Shown: positions 9,203 to 16,181, numbered from the stretch's first letter. The stretch is 18,228 nucleotides of DNA from Pseudomonadota bacterium (GCA_023389425.1 JAEWEK010000099.1:1-18228); one strand, 5' to 3'. Notes: generated by a model from the letters alone, not told the origin. A program made the numbers and translations.

Positions 9203-9268
9203 TGCAACCCGGCTGTCTCGCATGGAGACCCGTGGCTTTCCGGCCCCGCATTGCTGCGGGTGTGGCGT
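9203..9268 (-). ncRNA. Putative class I cyclic-di-GMP (GEMM-I-like) riboswitch aptamer
   Basis: Read on the - strand, the leader contains in order: CACA (from 9264); a perfect 6-bp stem CCCGCA/TGCGGG capped by a GCAA tetraloop (9260-9245); GCCGGAAAGCC (9244-9234); ACGG; a second stem GTCTC/GAGAC (9229-9225 and 9219-9215) with loop CATGC; and AGCCGGGTTGC (9214-9204). This matches the GEMM-I layout: a GNRA-capped stem, the GACGCAAAGCC-type segment, a second hairpin, and AGCCGGGTTGCC. The 5' strand reads CGCCACA where the consensus is close to GGGCAAA, so the match is imperfect. It ends 43 nt before the VCBS start codon. The ligand is inferred from the family fold; a variant ligand is possible. 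Confidence 0.68.
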
Positions 9269-9309
9269 ATTTTTATAATTTCTTGAGGAAAAGTTAATTT
9301 CCTTGGGAA

Positions 9310-9338
9310 AATATAAACTATGCGTTTCAAAATTGCAA
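9310..9338 (-). promoter_or_regulatory. Sigma-70-like promoter of the VCBS gene
   Basis: On the - strand there is a -35 TTGCAA (9338-9333), a 17-bp spacer and a -10 TATATT (9315-9310). Transcription would begin near 9303, about 35 nt before the aptamer, in an AT-rich patch that stands out from the GC-rich surroundings. A further TATAAA lies at about 9278-9273, but it has no well-spaced -35. Confidence 0.55.
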
Positions 9339-9374
9339 GTTACTGTTGGTCAAATGAGTCAGCTTGTAATTTTG
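9328..9374. repeat. 12-bp inverted repeat overlapping the VCBS -35 region
   Basis: CAAAATTGCAAG (9328-9339) and CTTGTAATTTTG (9363-9374) are inverted copies with one mismatch, separated by 23 nt. The left arm covers the predicted -35 box. The pair lies in the gap downstream of the response-regulator stop. It may be an operator for the VCBS promoter. It is a poor intrinsic terminator because the stem is AT-rich and the loop is long. Confidence 0.45.
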
Positions 9375-9387
9375 CAATTGTGCGTTG

Positions 9388-10170
9388 TCACATAGGCCGG
9401 AACAGGTGGGCGTACAACAGGCTGACGCGCAGGACTTCGGGGCGCTGGCGCAGGGCGACCGTCATCTTGCCCAGCTCGTCGCGGGTGGCGCTGGCGACGC
9501 AGGCCATGTTGACGATGGTGCCGCGGTGGATCTGGCAGAAGCGCGCGGGGTCGAGCTGGGGCAGCAGGTCTTTCAAGCTGACCCGGATCAAGGCTTCGGC
9601 AGTGGCCGTGACCACGTTCACATATTTGTCGACGGCCTGCAGGTAGACCACGTCGTCGATCGGGATCAGCCTGACCTGGTTGCCGACCGCGGCGCGGATC
9701 GTGACCAGCCGTTCCCGGGCCGGCGTGGCGGGCAGCAGGCAGCGCACCTGCTCCATCAGATGCGCCAGGTCGTCGCCCGGCGCGGTTGCCGCCAGGCGCT
9801 GGCGCAGGCGCTCGACGGTCCGGCCAAGGCGCGCGTCGGTGACCGGCTTGAGCACATAGTCCGCCGCGGCCTGCTCGAACGCGTTCACGGCATAGTCGTC
9901 GTAGGCGGTGACGAACACGACCTGGGGAAATGGCTGGGTCCCGTCCCAGCGCTCGGCCAGCTCTTCGACCGCCTCCAGCCCGGTCTGGCCCGGCATCTTG
10001 ATGTCCAGGAACAGGATGTCGGGGCGCAGGGCCAGCGCCTGCGCCACCGCGTCCAGCCCGTTGGGGCAGACGGCGACGATCTCGAGGCCGTCACATAGCC
10101 GCTCGAGCGACTGGGCGAGGGTGGCGGCAAGAATCGGTTCGTCCTCGGCGATGAGTGCGCGGATGGTCAT
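9388..10170 (-). CDS. LytTR-family response regulator
   Basis: This 260-residue protein is a standard LytR/AlgR-type regulator. The receiver domain (about 1-120) has the acidic pair Glu9/Asp10, the phospho-acceptor Asp56 in LFLDIKMPG, Thr88 in VFVTAYDDYA and Lys108 in DYVLKPV. The LytTR DNA-binding domain (about 155-255) shows IDDVVYLQAVDKYVNV, then FCQIHRGTIVN, both hallmarks of the fold. Its ATG overlaps the kinase stop by 4 bp (ATGA), so the two form a coupled operon and the kinase is its presumed phosphate donor. LytTR regulators usually bind paired direct repeats about 21 bp apart, and such a pair lies upstream of the kinase gene. The VCBS gene follows on the same strand and is a plausible but unproven target. 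Confidence 0.92.
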   Translation of the reverse strand: MTIRALIAEDEPILAATLAQSLERLCDGLEIVAVCPNGLDAVAQALALRPDILFLDIKMPGQTGLEAVEELAERWDGTQPFPQVVFVTAYDDYAVNAFEQAAADYVLKPVTDARLGRTVERLRQRLAATAPGDDLAHLMEQVRCLLPATPARERLVTIRAAVGNQVRLIPIDDVVYLQAVDKYVNVVTATAEALIRVSLKDLLPQLDPARFCQIHRGTIVNMACVASATRDELGKMTVALRQRPEVLRVSLLYAHLFRPM

Positions 10171-11276
10171 GCGGTCTCCAGGGGCAGGGTGATGCGGGAA
10201 ATGGCGCCCTGCGGCCGCGCCGGTTCCAGCGCCAGCGTGGCGCTCTCACCGAACAGGCCGCGCAGGCGGTCGCGGGTATTGGACAGGCCGACGCCGGTGC
10301 CGGGCCGGGCCGGCGCGTCCATCAGGCCGAGGCCGGTGTCGCGCACGCACAGTTCGAGCATCGCGCCGCGCCGCAGCGCCGTGACTGCGAGCGTGCCGCC
10401 ATCGACTTTCGGTTCCAATCCATGCGCGATCGCGTTTTCCACCAGCGGCTGCAGCAGCATCGGCGGCACGGCGGTGCCGCGCAGCTCGTCCGGCAGCTCG
10501 AGGGTGTAGCGCAGGCGCGGGCCCATGCGCACCGCCATCAGGCCGAGGTAGGCGTCGAGCAGGTCGAACTCGCGCTCCAGCGTGGTGGCCTCGGCGCGCG
10601 ACGACGACAGCGTGGCGCGCAGGAAGCGGATCAGCTGGTCGAGCATGTTGGCGGCGCGCTCCGGATCGAGGGCGATCAGCCCGCGCAGGTTGGCCAGCGT
10701 GTTGAATAGCATGTGCGGTTCGATCTGGGCCTGCAGCAATTGCAGCTGGGCCTGCATCGCCTGGCGCGTGACGGCCTCGGCGCGCGCACGGGCGCTGGCC
10801 GCCTCGGCTTCGATGTGGGCGACCCGTTCCTGCTTGACGAACACCAGCATGCCGACGAAGCAACCGATCGCGGTAATCAGAATGTTGCGGTTTTCATTGC
10901 CCTCCAGCATGTGGCTGAAGGGAGGCAGCGGATAGCCAAGGATCAGCCTGGCCACGACCAGTCCGAGGTAGGCTGCCACGGGCGCCGCCACCAGCACCAG
11001 GGCGGTGTAGCCGATCCAGTCCTTCCAGTTCCACTTGGTCCGGCGCAGCAGGGCCAGGCGCATGGCGTCCATGATGAGGAAGGAGGTCATGCCGATCGAT
11101 TCGGCGAACACCAGGTGCTCGACCACGTCGGCCAGCCGCGCCTCGCCCAGGATCGCGGTAATCAGCAGCCCGAACACCAGGCTCAGGACCGAAGCGTAGC
11201 CCATGTCCTTCAGCAGGCGCCGGAAGGGGAAGCCCGGGTGGGGCGGGACGACGATGGCGGCGGCAGCGGTGTTCAT
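10167..11276 (-). CDS. Membrane sensor histidine kinase, LytS/AlgZ (His_kinase PF06580) type
   Basis: The product has 369 residues from the ATG at 11276. A longer frame running to 11546 would add 90 arginine-rich residues with no kinase or membrane character and would overlap tldD, so the shorter start is preferred, although it lacks a clear Shine-Dalgarno. About four transmembrane helices lie at residues 27-43, 58-77, 88-113 and 131-147. A coiled-coil-like segment (150-183) leads to the phospho-acceptor region QAQIEPHMLFNTLANL with His188. The catalytic domain has the N-box QPLVENAIAHGLEPK (Asn281), a G1 motif VRDTGLGL and a G2 motif GTGVGLSNTRDRL. It is expected to autophosphorylate and pass phosphate to the overlapping LytTR regulator. 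There is no recognisable extracytoplasmic sensor domain, so the signal is unknown; it may be sensed in the membrane. Confidence 0.9.
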   Translation of the reverse strand: MNTAAAAIVVPPHPGFPFRRLLKDMGYASVLSLVFGLLITAILGEARLADVVEHLVFAESIGMTSFLIMDAMRLALLRRTKWNWKDWIGYTALVLVAAPVAAYLGLVVARLILGYPLPPFSHMLEGNENRNILITAIGCFVGMLVFVKQERVAHIEAEAASARARAEAVTRQAMQAQLQLLQAQIEPHMLFNTLANLRGLIALDPERAANMLDQLIRFLRATLSSSRAEATTLEREFDLLDAYLGLMAVRMGPRLRYTLELPDELRGTAVPPMLLQPLVENAIAHGLEPKVDGGTLAVTALRRGAMLELCVRDTGLGLMDAPARPGTGVGLSNTRDRLRGLFGESATLALEPARPQGAISRITLPLETA

Positions 11277-11305
11277 GGGTGTATGCCAAATAACAAGATT
11301 TCCCG

Positions 11306-11334
11306 ATTGTGCCGCCGCGGTGCGCCCGCCACAA
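11306..11334 (-). promoter_or_regulatory. Weak candidate promoter of the kinase-regulator operon
   Basis: On the - strand there is a -35 TTGTGG (11334-11329), a 17-bp spacer and a -10 CACAAT (11311-11306). The match is poor (3/6 and 4/6), as expected of an activator-dependent promoter. It would give a leader of about 23 nt before the ATG at 11276. Confidence 0.35.
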
Positions 11335-11346
11335 GCGCTCCTGCGA

Positions 11347-11378
11347 CGAAACGATGGCTGGCGGGAGCGAAACGATGG
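11347..11378. promoter_or_regulatory. Putative LytTR operator: 11-bp direct repeat, 21-bp period
   Basis: CGAAACGATGG occurs at 11347-11357 and exactly again at 11368-11378 (CCATCGTTTCG on the - strand), with a 10-bp gap. Two helical turns between half-sites is the geometry of known LytTR operators such as those of YpdB and BtsR. The CGTT core resembles LytTR/AlgR half-sites. The nearer copy ends 12 bp upstream of the candidate -35 box of the kinase operon. Confidence 0.5.
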
Positions 11379-11503
11379 AAGGGGGCAGCCAAATTCGCGG
11401 GCGCTGCGGGCTGATCGCAGCGGGGTGCAAGCGTGGCGCCACCTGTGGGAATGGTGCCGATATGGCACAATGCGCCATCCCCTGAAGAATGACACTGTAA
11501 AAC

Positions 11504-12964
11504 ATGACCCCATTCGAACCGAACCTGTCTTCCCTGTCGGTTGCACGCGATGTACTGCTCACGCCTTTCGGCCTGGACGAAGGCAAACTGCTGGCGGCGC
11601 TCGGCACGATGTTCACGCACAAGGTCGACTATGCCGACCTGTACTTCCAGTTCACCAAGAGCGAGGGCTGGAGCCTGGAAGAAGGCATCGTCAAGTCGGG
11701 CAGCTTCTCGATCGACCAGGGCGTCGGGGTGCGCGCCATTTCCGGCGAAAAGACCGCCTTCGCCTATTCCGACGATATTTCCGAGGCCGCGCTGCTGAGC
11801 GCCGCGGCGGCCACCCGCACCATCGCCCGCAGCGGCGCCGGCAAGGTCAAGGTCGCCACCGGCACCCAGCCCACCGGGGGCCGCTCGCTGTACCTGCCGC
11901 ACGACCCGCTGGTCTCGCTCGACGCCGCCGCCAAGGTGCGTCTGCTGGAGCGCGTGGAAAAGATCGCGCGCGCCAAGGATCCGCGCGTGGTGCAGGTGAT
12001 GGCCGGCCTGGCCGGCGAATACGACGTGGTGCTGGTGCTGCGCAGCGACGGCGTGCTGGCGGCCGACATCCGGCCGCTGGTGCGGGTGTCGGTCACCGTC
12101 ATCGCCGAGCAGAACGGCCGGCGCGAAATGGGCTCGTCAGGCGGTGGCGGCCGCTACGATTACGCTTACTTCAGCGACGAGATCCTCGAGCGCTACGCGA
12201 CCGAGGCGGTGCAGGCGGCCTGCGTCAACCTGGACGCACGCCCGGCGCCGGCCGGTCCGATGACGGTCGTGCTCGGCCCGGGCTGGCCGGGCGTGCTGCT
12301 GCACGAGGCGGTCGGCCACGGACTCGAGGGCGACTTCAACCGCAAGGGTTCGTCGACGTTCTCGGGCCGCATCGGCGAGCGCGTCGCGGCCAAGGGCGTC
12401 ACCGTGGTCGATGACGGCACCATCAAGGACCGCCGCGGCTCGCTGAACATGGACGACGAGGGCAACCCGACCCAGTGCACCACGCTGATCGAGGACGGCA
12501 TCCTGAAGGGCTACATCCAGGACACGATGAACGCACGCCTGATGAAGATGCCGGTCACCGGCAATGCGCGCCGCGAATCCTTCGCCCACCTGCCGATGCC
12601 GCGCATGACCAACACCTATATGCTGGCCGGCGACAGGGATCCGCGCGAGATCATCGAATCGGTCAAGAACGGCCTGTTCGCGGTCAACTTCGGCGGCGGC
12701 CAGGTCGACATCACCAACGGCAAGTTCGTGTTCTCGGCGAGCGAGGCCTACATGATCGAGGACGGCAAGGTCAGCTATCCGGTCAAGGGCGCGACCCTGA
12801 TCGGCAACGGCCCTGACGTGATGAACCGGATCTCGATGATCGGCAACGACATGCGCCTGGATTCGGGTGTGGGCGTGTGCGGCAAGGAAGGCCAGAGCGT
12901 GCCGGTGGGCGTGGGCCAACCGACCCTGCGCATCGATGGCGTGACGGTCGGCGGCACGGCCTGA
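11504..12964 (+). CDS. tldD: TldD metalloprotease subunit
   Basis: This 486-residue protein matches E. coli TldD (about 481) along its length. The N-terminal region has DYADLYFQ and IDQGVGVRAISGEKTAFAY. The zinc-binding HExxxH motif is His267-Glu268...His272 in LLHEAVGHGLEGD, and Cys459 in GVGVCGKEGQSVPVG is the likely third ligand near the C-terminus. TldD forms a heterodimeric cytosolic protease with TldE/PmbA that degrades unfolded peptides and matures microcin B17 in E. coli. The tldE gene is not in this window. The ATG at 11504 has no close Shine-Dalgarno (GAAG about 17 nt upstream). The 227-bp gap to the divergent kinase gene holds the palindromes GTGGCGCCAC (11433-11442) and GTGCC-5-GGCAC (11454-11468), of unknown role. 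Confidence 0.95.
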   Translation: MTPFEPNLSSLSVARDVLLTPFGLDEGKLLAALGTMFTHKVDYADLYFQFTKSEGWSLEEGIVKSGSFSIDQGVGVRAISGEKTAFAYSDDISEAALLSAAAATRTIARSGAGKVKVATGTQPTGGRSLYLPHDPLVSLDAAAKVRLLERVEKIARAKDPRVVQVMAGLAGEYDVVLVLRSDGVLAADIRPLVRVSVTVIAEQNGRREMGSSGGGGRYDYAYFSDEILERYATEAVQAACVNLDARPAPAGPMTVVLGPGWPGVLLHEAVGHGLEGDFNRKGSSTFSGRIGERVAAKGVTVVDDGTIKDRRGSLNMDDEGNPTQCTTLIEDGILKGYIQDTMNARLMKMPVTGNARRESFAHLPMPRMTNTYMLAGDRDPREIIESVKNGLFAVNFGGGQVDITNGKFVFSASEAYMIEDGKVSYPVKGATLIGNGPDVMNRISMIGNDMRLDSGVGVCGKEGQSVPVGVGQPTLRIDGVTVGGTA

Positions 12965-12984
12965 GCGGCCTGCGCGTCAAGACG

Positions 12985-13014
12985 AGCCCGGTGCGTGCAC
13001 CGGGCTTTTTCTTT
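12985..13014 (+). terminator. Intrinsic terminator of tldD
   Basis: The arms AGCCCGGTGC (12985-12994) and GCACCGGGCT (12997-13006) form a strong stem followed by a T-rich run (TTTTCTTT). No A-tract precedes the stem, so on the - strand it would be a weak terminator for the converging receptor gene. Confidence 0.85.
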
Positions 13015-13054
13015 CGTGCGCCACGGGTAGGGCGGGCACGAGCGGCCACCCTGC

Positions 13055-15943
13055 TCAGAAGGTATAGCGCGCCCCCAGCGTGAACATGCGCCCGCGCGCG
13101 CCCTCGAAGTCCTGCGGGTTGTACGACTGCGCGCCATAAGTGAGCGGATCGAGCGGCGGCAGCTTGTCGAACAGGTTCTGGATCGAGCCGAACACTTCCC
13201 ACCTTGCCGATGGCTTCCAGCGCGCCGTCAGGTCGATGGTGGTGAAGGAATCGATCTCGCAGTCGGTCGGGGCCGGATCGCCGTTGGCGAAATTGCTGGC
13301 GCAGCCGGCCGGGTCGCCCTGGAACAGCACGTTCTTGAACGGGCTGCGGTAGTTGGCGGTGGCCGTCACCCGCCATTGCTCGCGCTCCCAGGTCAGGTGC
13401 ACGGTGGCCTTGTTGCGCGGGGTTCCGGCGCAGTTGGTGACGTCGCAGTTGCCATGCGTGCCGGCGAAGTCGATGGTGTCGCCGCCCCGTTCCGTGCGGG
13501 CCCAGCGGAACAGGTGGGTCAGCTTGCCATCGAAGCTGAGGTTGCCGTAGCCCTGCGGCAGCGTGTAGCCGTAGCGGGCGTCGAAGTCGATGCCCTTGAC
13601 CACCGACTGCGAGGAGTTGATGAAGTTGCCCTCGACCACACTGATCGCGCCGGGGTCGCCCGGAATGCCGGGAATGGCCGTGCTGGGGTCGCGCACCACC
13701 GAGCCGGTGGCGATGGCGTCGGCCACCTGCACCTGGTTGATCTCGTCGCGCCGCTTCAGGCGCCACAGGTCGACCGACAGGCTGGCGCGCGGCAGCGGGT
13801 CCCAGATCACGCCGATGTCCCAGCTGCTCGAATGTTCCGGCTGCAGGCTGGGATTGCCGCGCGTGACCAGCGCCACCGAGGCCGGGCTGCAAGCGATCTG
13901 CACCCCCAGCGCGCAGCGCACCGGGTCGGTGGCGGTGGCGAAGGCGGCCAGGCCGCCGACGCCGTTCTCCGCAGGGCTCGGCGCACGGAAGCCGCGCGCA
14001 TAGGTGCCGCGCACCGCCACCGAACGCAGCGGCGTCCATTTGATCGAGGCCTTCGGCGTCCACGAACTGCCCACGTCCGTGTAGCGGTCCCAGCGCATGG
14101 CGCCGGTGAGCTCGACCTGGAAGGGCAGCGGCACCAAGCCTTCCGCGTACAGCGCCGACACATTGTGCGAGCCGCTGTAGGCCGAAAAGCCCAGGCCGAT
14201 GATATTGCCGGTCTCGGTGCCCGTTACCGGGATCAGCTCGCTTTTCTCGTGGCGGAACTCGCCACCCACCGCCAGCCCGATGGCGCCGGTCGGCACGATG
14301 CCGGCGAAGTCGCGCGTGGCCTTGAAGTCGACCAGGTCCATTTCGGTGCCGGAGCGGCTGTGCAGCGTGGGCGACAAGGCCGCGTACAGGGCAGGCGAAT
14401 TGAGCCCGGCGCTCTCGGCGATCCGCCACAAGGTGCCCGGCGGCAGGGCCGCGTAATTGGGGTCGACCAGCGCCGCCGCCACATTGGCCGCGGTGGGGTT
14501 GAGCAGGGCGAAGGCGACGTTGCGCTGCAGGTAGCCGTTCAGGTGCTGCCACACATTGTTGTGCGAGAAAATGATCGCCGTGTCGTAATCCCAGCCGAAC
14601 AGCGTGCCTTTCAAGCCCGCCGTGAAACGGATGAAGTTGGAATCGACGTGGGTCACGCGCTGGCCGACGTCGGCGGCCAGGTAGCGCAGCCGCGCCGCGG
14701 TGCCGAAGTAGGGGTTGTCCGGGTGGTTCGCGCCCAGCGCGACGGACGCGTTGCTGACCGCGCCCACGGGCGAGCCTTCGCTGGCCGAGACGGTCGATGG
14801 CGTGGTCGAGGAATCGGCCGAGCTGGTGTAGTAGATCAGCTCGGTGAAGGCCTGGTGCTTCGGATGGAATTGCCAGGTGCCGCGGCCGTACAGCGACAGG
14901 CTTTCCTGCACCGGCTGGATCTGGGCGTACTGCAGGGGCGCGTCGATCAGGCAGCCGCCGCCCGGATCACCCTGCGGATGATTGGTGAAGTTGGCGCAGG
15001 CCGCGCCCGGGAAGAAGCGGGTGAAGCCGGTGGCGGGCGCCTGGTTGCCGCGGTTGAAGTAGTCGAGGGTGGCCGGGTTGCGCACATTGCCGTTGATGGC
15101 GCTGCCGGCCGTGTTGTTGCCGGTGATGGCGCCCGTGCCGCCCAGGCTTTCCTGGGCCGAGAAGCCGAATTTGCGCAAGTCGAGCCGGCACACCCAGTCG
15201 CGGCCGGAGCGGTCCTTGCACTGGATGTTGTCGACCTTCTTGTACTCGGCCGACAGCACCGCGTTGTATTTTTGCGCGTCGAGGTCGCCGAAGCCGAAGG
15301 TGTAGGCGGCGGTGGTGGTTTCGCCGTCCCATTTGCCGGTGATGCCGTCGCTGACGCGCACGGTCTGGCCGGTGTACGAGTTGCGCAGGATGACGTTGAC
15401 CACGCCCGCGATCGCGTCCGAGCCATAGATGGACGAGGCGCCTTCGAGCAGGATCTCGATGCGGTCGACGGCGTCGGCCGGGATGATGTTCAGGTCGGTG
15501 AACTGCTTCTGGCCGTCGTCCGACAGGCCATAGGGCGCGACGCGGCGGCCGTTGACCAGCACCAGGGTCGAGGCCACGCCCAGCCCGCGCAGCGAGATGC
15601 CGGAGGCGCCCGGCGCGAAGCCGTTGCCGAAGGTGTTGGGCACCGCGCCCTGGCTGTTCACCGCCAGCGTCTGCAGCAGGTCGGCCACGGTCTGCTTGCC
15701 GGATTTTTCGATGTCGGCCCGGTTCACGGTCAACACTTCCTGGGCGCTTTCGGCCTGGGTGCGGCGGATCAGCGAACCGGTCACGGTGACCCGCTGCGGC
15801 GCTTGCTGCGCCTGGTCCGGTGCCTGCGCGCTCACCGGCGCCGCTTCCTGCGCCGCCGCGGGGACGGCCAGCAGGGCCAGTCCGATCACGCTGCCGCCGG
15901 CGAACAGCCGGCGCACCGCGCGCGATATCAGGGTTTCGTTCAT
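13055..15943 (-). CDS. TonB-dependent outer-membrane receptor
   Basis: The product has 962 residues. The ATG at 15943 is chosen because GGAG stands 7 nt before it and a signal peptide follows at once (RAVRRLFAGGSVIGLALLAV, cleavage near AAA-Q at about residue 31). A longer frame to 16180 adds 79 residues with no such features. A putative TonB box region lies near residues 50-57 (QRVTVTGS). The plug domain spans about 60-190, with ISLRGLG, LVLVNGRRV, IEILLEGASSIYGSDAIAGVVNVI. The rest is a beta-barrel ending in RMFTLGARYTF, with a C-terminal Phe for BAM-dependent insertion. The protein carries ten cysteines in five close pairs (243/253, 317/332, and about 676/685, 831/836, 881/895), probably loop disulfides. 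The substrate is unknown; no siderophore, vitamin B12 or sugar genes adjoin. Confidence 0.92.
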   Translation of the reverse strand: MNETLISRAVRRLFAGGSVIGLALLAVPAAAQEAAPVSAQAPDQAQQAPQRVTVTGSLIRRTQAESAQEVLTVNRADIEKSGKQTVADLLQTLAVNSQGAVPNTFGNGFAPGASGISLRGLGVASTLVLVNGRRVAPYGLSDDGQKQFTDLNIIPADAVDRIEILLEGASSIYGSDAIAGVVNVILRNSYTGQTVRVSDGITGKWDGETTTAAYTFGFGDLDAQKYNAVLSAEYKKVDNIQCKDRSGRDWVCRLDLRKFGFSAQESLGGTGAITGNNTAGSAINGNVRNPATLDYFNRGNQAPATGFTRFFPGAACANFTNHPQGDPGGGCLIDAPLQYAQIQPVQESLSLYGRGTWQFHPKHQAFTELIYYTSSADSSTTPSTVSASEGSPVGAVSNASVALGANHPDNPYFGTAARLRYLAADVGQRVTHVDSNFIRFTAGLKGTLFGWDYDTAIIFSHNNVWQHLNGYLQRNVAFALLNPTAANVAAALVDPNYAALPPGTLWRIAESAGLNSPALYAALSPTLHSRSGTEMDLVDFKATRDFAGIVPTGAIGLAVGGEFRHEKSELIPVTGTETGNIIGLGFSAYSGSHNVSALYAEGLVPLPFQVELTGAMRWDRYTDVGSSWTPKASIKWTPLRSVAVRGTYARGFRAPSPAENGVGGLAAFATATDPVRCALGVQIACSPASVALVTRGNPSLQPEHSSSWDIGVIWDPLPRASLSVDLWRLKRRDEINQVQVADAIATGSVVRDPSTAIPGIPGDPGAISVVEGNFINSSQSVVKGIDFDARYGYTLPQGYGNLSFDGKLTHLFRWARTERGGDTIDFAGTHGNCDVTNCAGTPRNKATVHLTWEREQWRVTATANYRSPFKNVLFQGDPAGCASNFANGDPAPTDCEIDSFTTIDLTARWKPSARWEVFGSIQNLFDKLPPLDPLTYGAQSYNPQDFEGARGRMFTLGARYTF

Positions 15944-16111
15944 CTCGGGACTCCAATGAGTAAGGTGGGAATTCCTGTCCGGCGCGCAGCGCATCGCGGC
16001 GCCCGCCGGCCGGGGGCTTGCTGCGACTTTTGCATCCGGGCCTCCGGGCGGTCTGATATCTCTCAAGCGTGATCCGGTCGGCAGCAGCGGCTGTGGGCTT
16101 GTCGCAACTGC

Positions 16112-16140
16112 TCGCCGAAAGCTCGTTCCCGCTTCGGCGA
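16112..16140. repeat. 8-bp perfect inverted repeat between the receptor and macroglobulin genes
   Basis: TCGCCGAA (16112-16119) and TTCGGCGA (16133-16140) flank 13 nt. It sits 12 bp upstream of the -35 box of the macroglobulin promoter, in the divergent 269-bp intergenic region. No T-run follows, so an operator or a leader hairpin is more likely than a terminator. I see nothing else convincing between 15961 and 16111. Confidence 0.4.
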
Positions 16141-16152
16141 CGCAAACGCCAG

Positions 16153-16181
16153 TTGACAAAAATAATTGCCCTTGTAACAAT
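16153..16181 (+). promoter_or_regulatory. Sigma-70-like promoter of the alpha-2-macroglobulin gene
   Basis: A perfect -35 TTGACA (16153-16158) is followed 16 bp later by TAACAA or 17 bp later by AACAAT as the -10 element. A Shine-Dalgarno GGAG (16204-16207) stands 5 nt before the ATG at 16213. Confidence 0.6.

Noticed and set aside
4976..9286. A 1436-codon open frame on the + strand, antisense to the VCBS gene
   Set aside because: Its sequence is the reverse-frame image of the VCBS repeats, low in complexity (Val/Gly/Ala/His) with no domain or Shine-Dalgarno. It stays open because of GC-rich codon use.
9388..9390. Intrinsic terminator for the two-component operon after the regulator stop
   Set aside because: Only an AT-rich inverted repeat with a 23-nt loop follows, so read-through into the VCBS gene cannot be excluded.
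11461..11480. Possible sigma-54 promoter TGGCAC...GC before tldD
   Set aside because: The GG and GC elements are not at the required spacing; the resemblance is limited to TGGCAC.
11277..11546. A 90-residue N-terminal extension of the histidine kinase
   Set aside because: It is arginine-rich, overlaps the start of tldD and covers the intergenic operator; the membrane segments begin only after the ATG at 11276.
13376..16072. An 898-codon + strand frame opposite the TonB receptor
   Set aside because: The composition is arginine/alanine/glycine-rich and without motifs, while the opposite strand carries a full plug and barrel with a signal peptide and Shine-Dalgarno.
15961..16111. Possible cobalamin or other riboswitch in the receptor leader
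   Set aside because: TonB receptors often carry one, but I find no B12-box-like or TPP-like conserved segment here.
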